In this document: positions 62,058-64,000 of the stretch, one piece after another | Position numbering within the stretch: the stretch's first letter is position 1 | Layout of the letters: every line of letters begins with the position of its first letter | Origin: Apium graveolens | Lineage: Eukaryota > Streptophyta > Magnoliopsida > Apiales > Apiaceae | Assembly: GCF_009905375.1 (NCBI RefSeq) | Contig: NW_027417518.1 | Location: 1-64,000, forward strand | DNA length: 64,000 nucleotides | Direction of reading: 5' to 3' | Made by a program: the position numbers and the translations under genes | The notes under the pieces: model-generated | Databases searched by the model: none | The model's input: only the letters and a program-made list of their open reading frames with translations | Told to the model about the DNA's origin: nothing

Positions 62058-63161
62058 TTATTTCTGGTAATTTGATTTCTGGGATATCAGTGGATGAGAA
62101 ACAGATCCTGCAACCATGCATACAAACTTTATTTGAGTAAATAATTATGGCTTAAACAATTAAAAGGAGCACATTTATTGTGACTGAGACATTTTCTTAA
62201 ACGGTGACAACACCTACCAGTAGTTTTTGCATGCTTAGTTGAAACTGGATTTATATTAGGCATGAAAGGACAAGATCTCTTTGCTTTTCTGCTCCCTTGA
62301 GCTCTAAAGAACTCTTGTCCTGTGAACGTCAAGATTACATTTAATTATAGACCGTTCAAGTTAACAATGTATAATTAGCAAACAATATTAATATATGATC
62401 ATTTACTTGGACCTCAGAATGGGTATAATTACCATTGCTTGAAGAAGGCCTTTCCCTTGTTTGTTGCAGAGTTTGAGTTCCGATACCTTTTCCAGCAGAT
62501 ACCTTATTCTCCATCCATATCAATTCTTTCATTGGACGGGTTTTTTTGTTTTCTCTTTCGTCGTCACTGTCAATGACATCAGTGAACACATTCAAAGCTT
62601 TATCAACCTCTTCTACAACAACATCAGTTTCGAAACCTGGCATGATTAATTGTTGTTAGTTAAATAAGTATTGTATTTTAACTACAACTAGCTTTACAAC
62701 CCATGGACGCACTGATCTTCATTATAATATTTGTTGTTGGCACAATTCGAACCTGAAAAATTTAGTAGTGTATAAATAATAATATAAATATTTGTTTGAG
62801 TAGTGTATATTTTTTTAATATTTGAATCTAACTGTACTAATCATTGATTAAAAAGATCCGACGGTCATAAATGGGGATAACCAAACCAACCAAAAAAAAT
62901 ATACCAAATTATACCTCATTCCGGTTATTATTGTATATAATAGTATAGATTTGGAAACAATAGCGAGGAAGTTTTCCTAAATTTCAATTTCTCGTCCAAT
63001 TTATAATCCAATGTAAAAAGAAGAAAGCAAATATATAGGGATATAAGTGCACCTGAAGTTTCTCGCTCAAATGAAGTGTACTTTCTCTGTGATGCTTGAG
63101 AGGTTTCCGGTAGTTGAGGTTGATCAGATGTCATAATTTCTACCGCTACGCTCGCTAGCAA
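62058..63161 (-). CDS. Unidentified gene, copy 2 (CACTA-free)
   Basis: Minus-strand exon candidates: 63069-63161 (MLASVAVEIMTSDQPQLPET ... SQRKYTSFERETS), about 62690-62753 (GTTCGAATTGTGCC after TTTTTCAG), 62407-62643 (MPGFETDVVVEEVDKALNVF ... DSDDERENKKTRPMKELIWM ... HSEVQ), 62218-62319 (QEFFRAQGSRKAKRSCPF) and 62058-62107. In the last splice phase both copies end PLIS(Q/R)KSNYQK. The 87-bp intron 62320-62406 is the unfilled version of the intron holding the CACTA in copy 1. I cannot connect the first three exons in one frame with confidence, so this may be a pseudogene. The family is unknown and no domain is visible; the third exon is acidic and the fourth basic. Confidence 0.45.
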
Positions 63162-63502
63162 TTGTAGTCAAACATTATATGGGATCTCTGCTTCACTTTC
63201 ACCAATACTGTGGACCATGTTCACGTCCTTTGCAGAGGTTTAGTATTGTTCTTTTTCTGGGAACCTATCCATAATTAGCTTTTGTTACAGATCAAATAAC
63301 AATAATTAAAAAACAACCATGTAAAGAACATACCTATGTAGTGTTTTCAAATCCAAAGTATATTGGGAGCAAAAAATAGAATATAGATATCACTTATATA
63401 ATACATAAACATAATACGGTAACCCAACACCTCTTGGTTTAGCCTTTTTGTGGGTTTGAATCTTGTCAAAAATAAGGGGTGTGTGTGTCTATTTATGTTT
63501 AA
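63162..63502. other. 5' flank of copy 2, nothing certain
   Basis: A possible further minus-strand exon reads DVNMVHSIGESEAEIPYN (about 63168-63222). Otherwise AT-rich. Confidence 0.35.
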
Positions 63503-63986
63503 GAGGGGTGTATTCAATCAAGATTTTGAAATATTTATCTGGGTTTTTGAAATGAAGGGGCATTCAATTAAGATTTTAAAAAATCTTTTAAAATCTGATG
63601 GTATTTAATAGTGATTAGAAAATCTTTTAAAATCTGAGTGTATTCAATTTAGATTTTAAAAAATCTACCAAAATTTGACGACATTATTCAATTTGAATTT
63701 TTAAAAGTCCATCAAAATCGGATGGTATTCAAAAGTCTGTGAATTTTTTTATTTGAAAACCTTGTGGAGTTTGATGGATGTACTCGTTCATTTTTAATCT
63801 TTTGAAATCTCTTTAAAATACATGAAATTTTGAAGGATTTCTCGAAATTTTACAAAATCAGTTAGACTCTACAAGATTTTTTTATCAACTCCATCAAAAC
63901 CCACAAACAATTAAAATCAACGAAAAATCTTTTAAAAACCATGGATTATTATTGATCCTTTAAAATGTGAAATGAATACACCCCTC
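63503..63986. mobile_element. MITE-like element, about 484 bp
   Basis: Terminal inverted repeat GAGGGGTGTATTCA at the left and its complement TGAATACACCCCTC at the right. The inside has repeated ATTCAATTTAGATTTTAAAA-type segments and is strongly AT-rich with no ORF. No target duplication is evident, so the superfamily is left open. Confidence 0.65.
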
Positions 63987-64000
63987 CAAGTAACAAAAAA

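Overview
The window is plant nuclear DNA, almost certainly from a flowering plant. It is very AT-rich, its exon-like pieces are interrupted by GT..AG introns, and it carries CACTA (EnSpm) transposons, a Ty1/copia LTR retrotransposon and a plant LINE tail. The captured fragments resemble plant protein families: SUF4-type zinc finger, DEL-type atypical E2F, a CHR27/28-FRG-type SNF2 helicase, SDN5-type RNA exonuclease and 2-Cys peroxiredoxin. I cannot fix the species. I see no complete, clearly functional host gene, no rRNA or tRNA gene and no CRISPR array.

Layout. (1) 1-34560 is the right-hand part of a huge family-A CACTA composite that ends in TTGTTGTAGTG at 34560; its left end is outside the window. 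It is built from tandem units of about 3.2 kb. Each unit has a ~176-bp satellite array, a CACTA subterminal block of inverted TTACGACGG/CCGTCGTAA motifs, and a captured promoter/5'UTR-like block. (2) Nested in it at 12686-19650 is a complete family-B CACTA (TSD AAC). It holds a ~174-bp satellite, a SUF4-like fragment and a DEL/E2F-like fragment. (3) A ~9-kb tandem duplication (16429-25375 to 25376-34491) repeats the right part of that nested element with its surroundings. (4) 34561-38330 is a spacer with a ZFC3H1-like pseudo-exon and a young, internally deleted copia element (35386-37449, TSD TAATA). (5) 38331-45900 is a complete family-A CACTA (TSD TTG) carrying minus-strand SDN5-like and CHR28/FRG-like fragments behind an (AG)49 tract, then another 176-bp array. 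(6) 45901-48037 and 59915-63500 carry an unidentified minus-strand gene duplicated in tandem. The first copy has an 11.9-kb family-B CACTA (48038-59914, TSD TTA) in one intron; the second copy preserves the unfilled intron. (7) The window ends with a MITE-like element.

Main theme. All three CACTA elements with both ends visible lack a recognisable transposase. Each pairs host-gene capture with a satellite array whose monomers are of nucleosome-repeat length. The two satellites (176 bp in family A, 174 bp in family B) share a ~75-bp half centred on CGATCCAACCGTAYGGATGT. The 7-kb array at 48985-55955 has higher-order blocks of 9, 7, 7 and 6 monomers. This looks like a transposon-borne satellite nursery, and it is the most interesting feature here.
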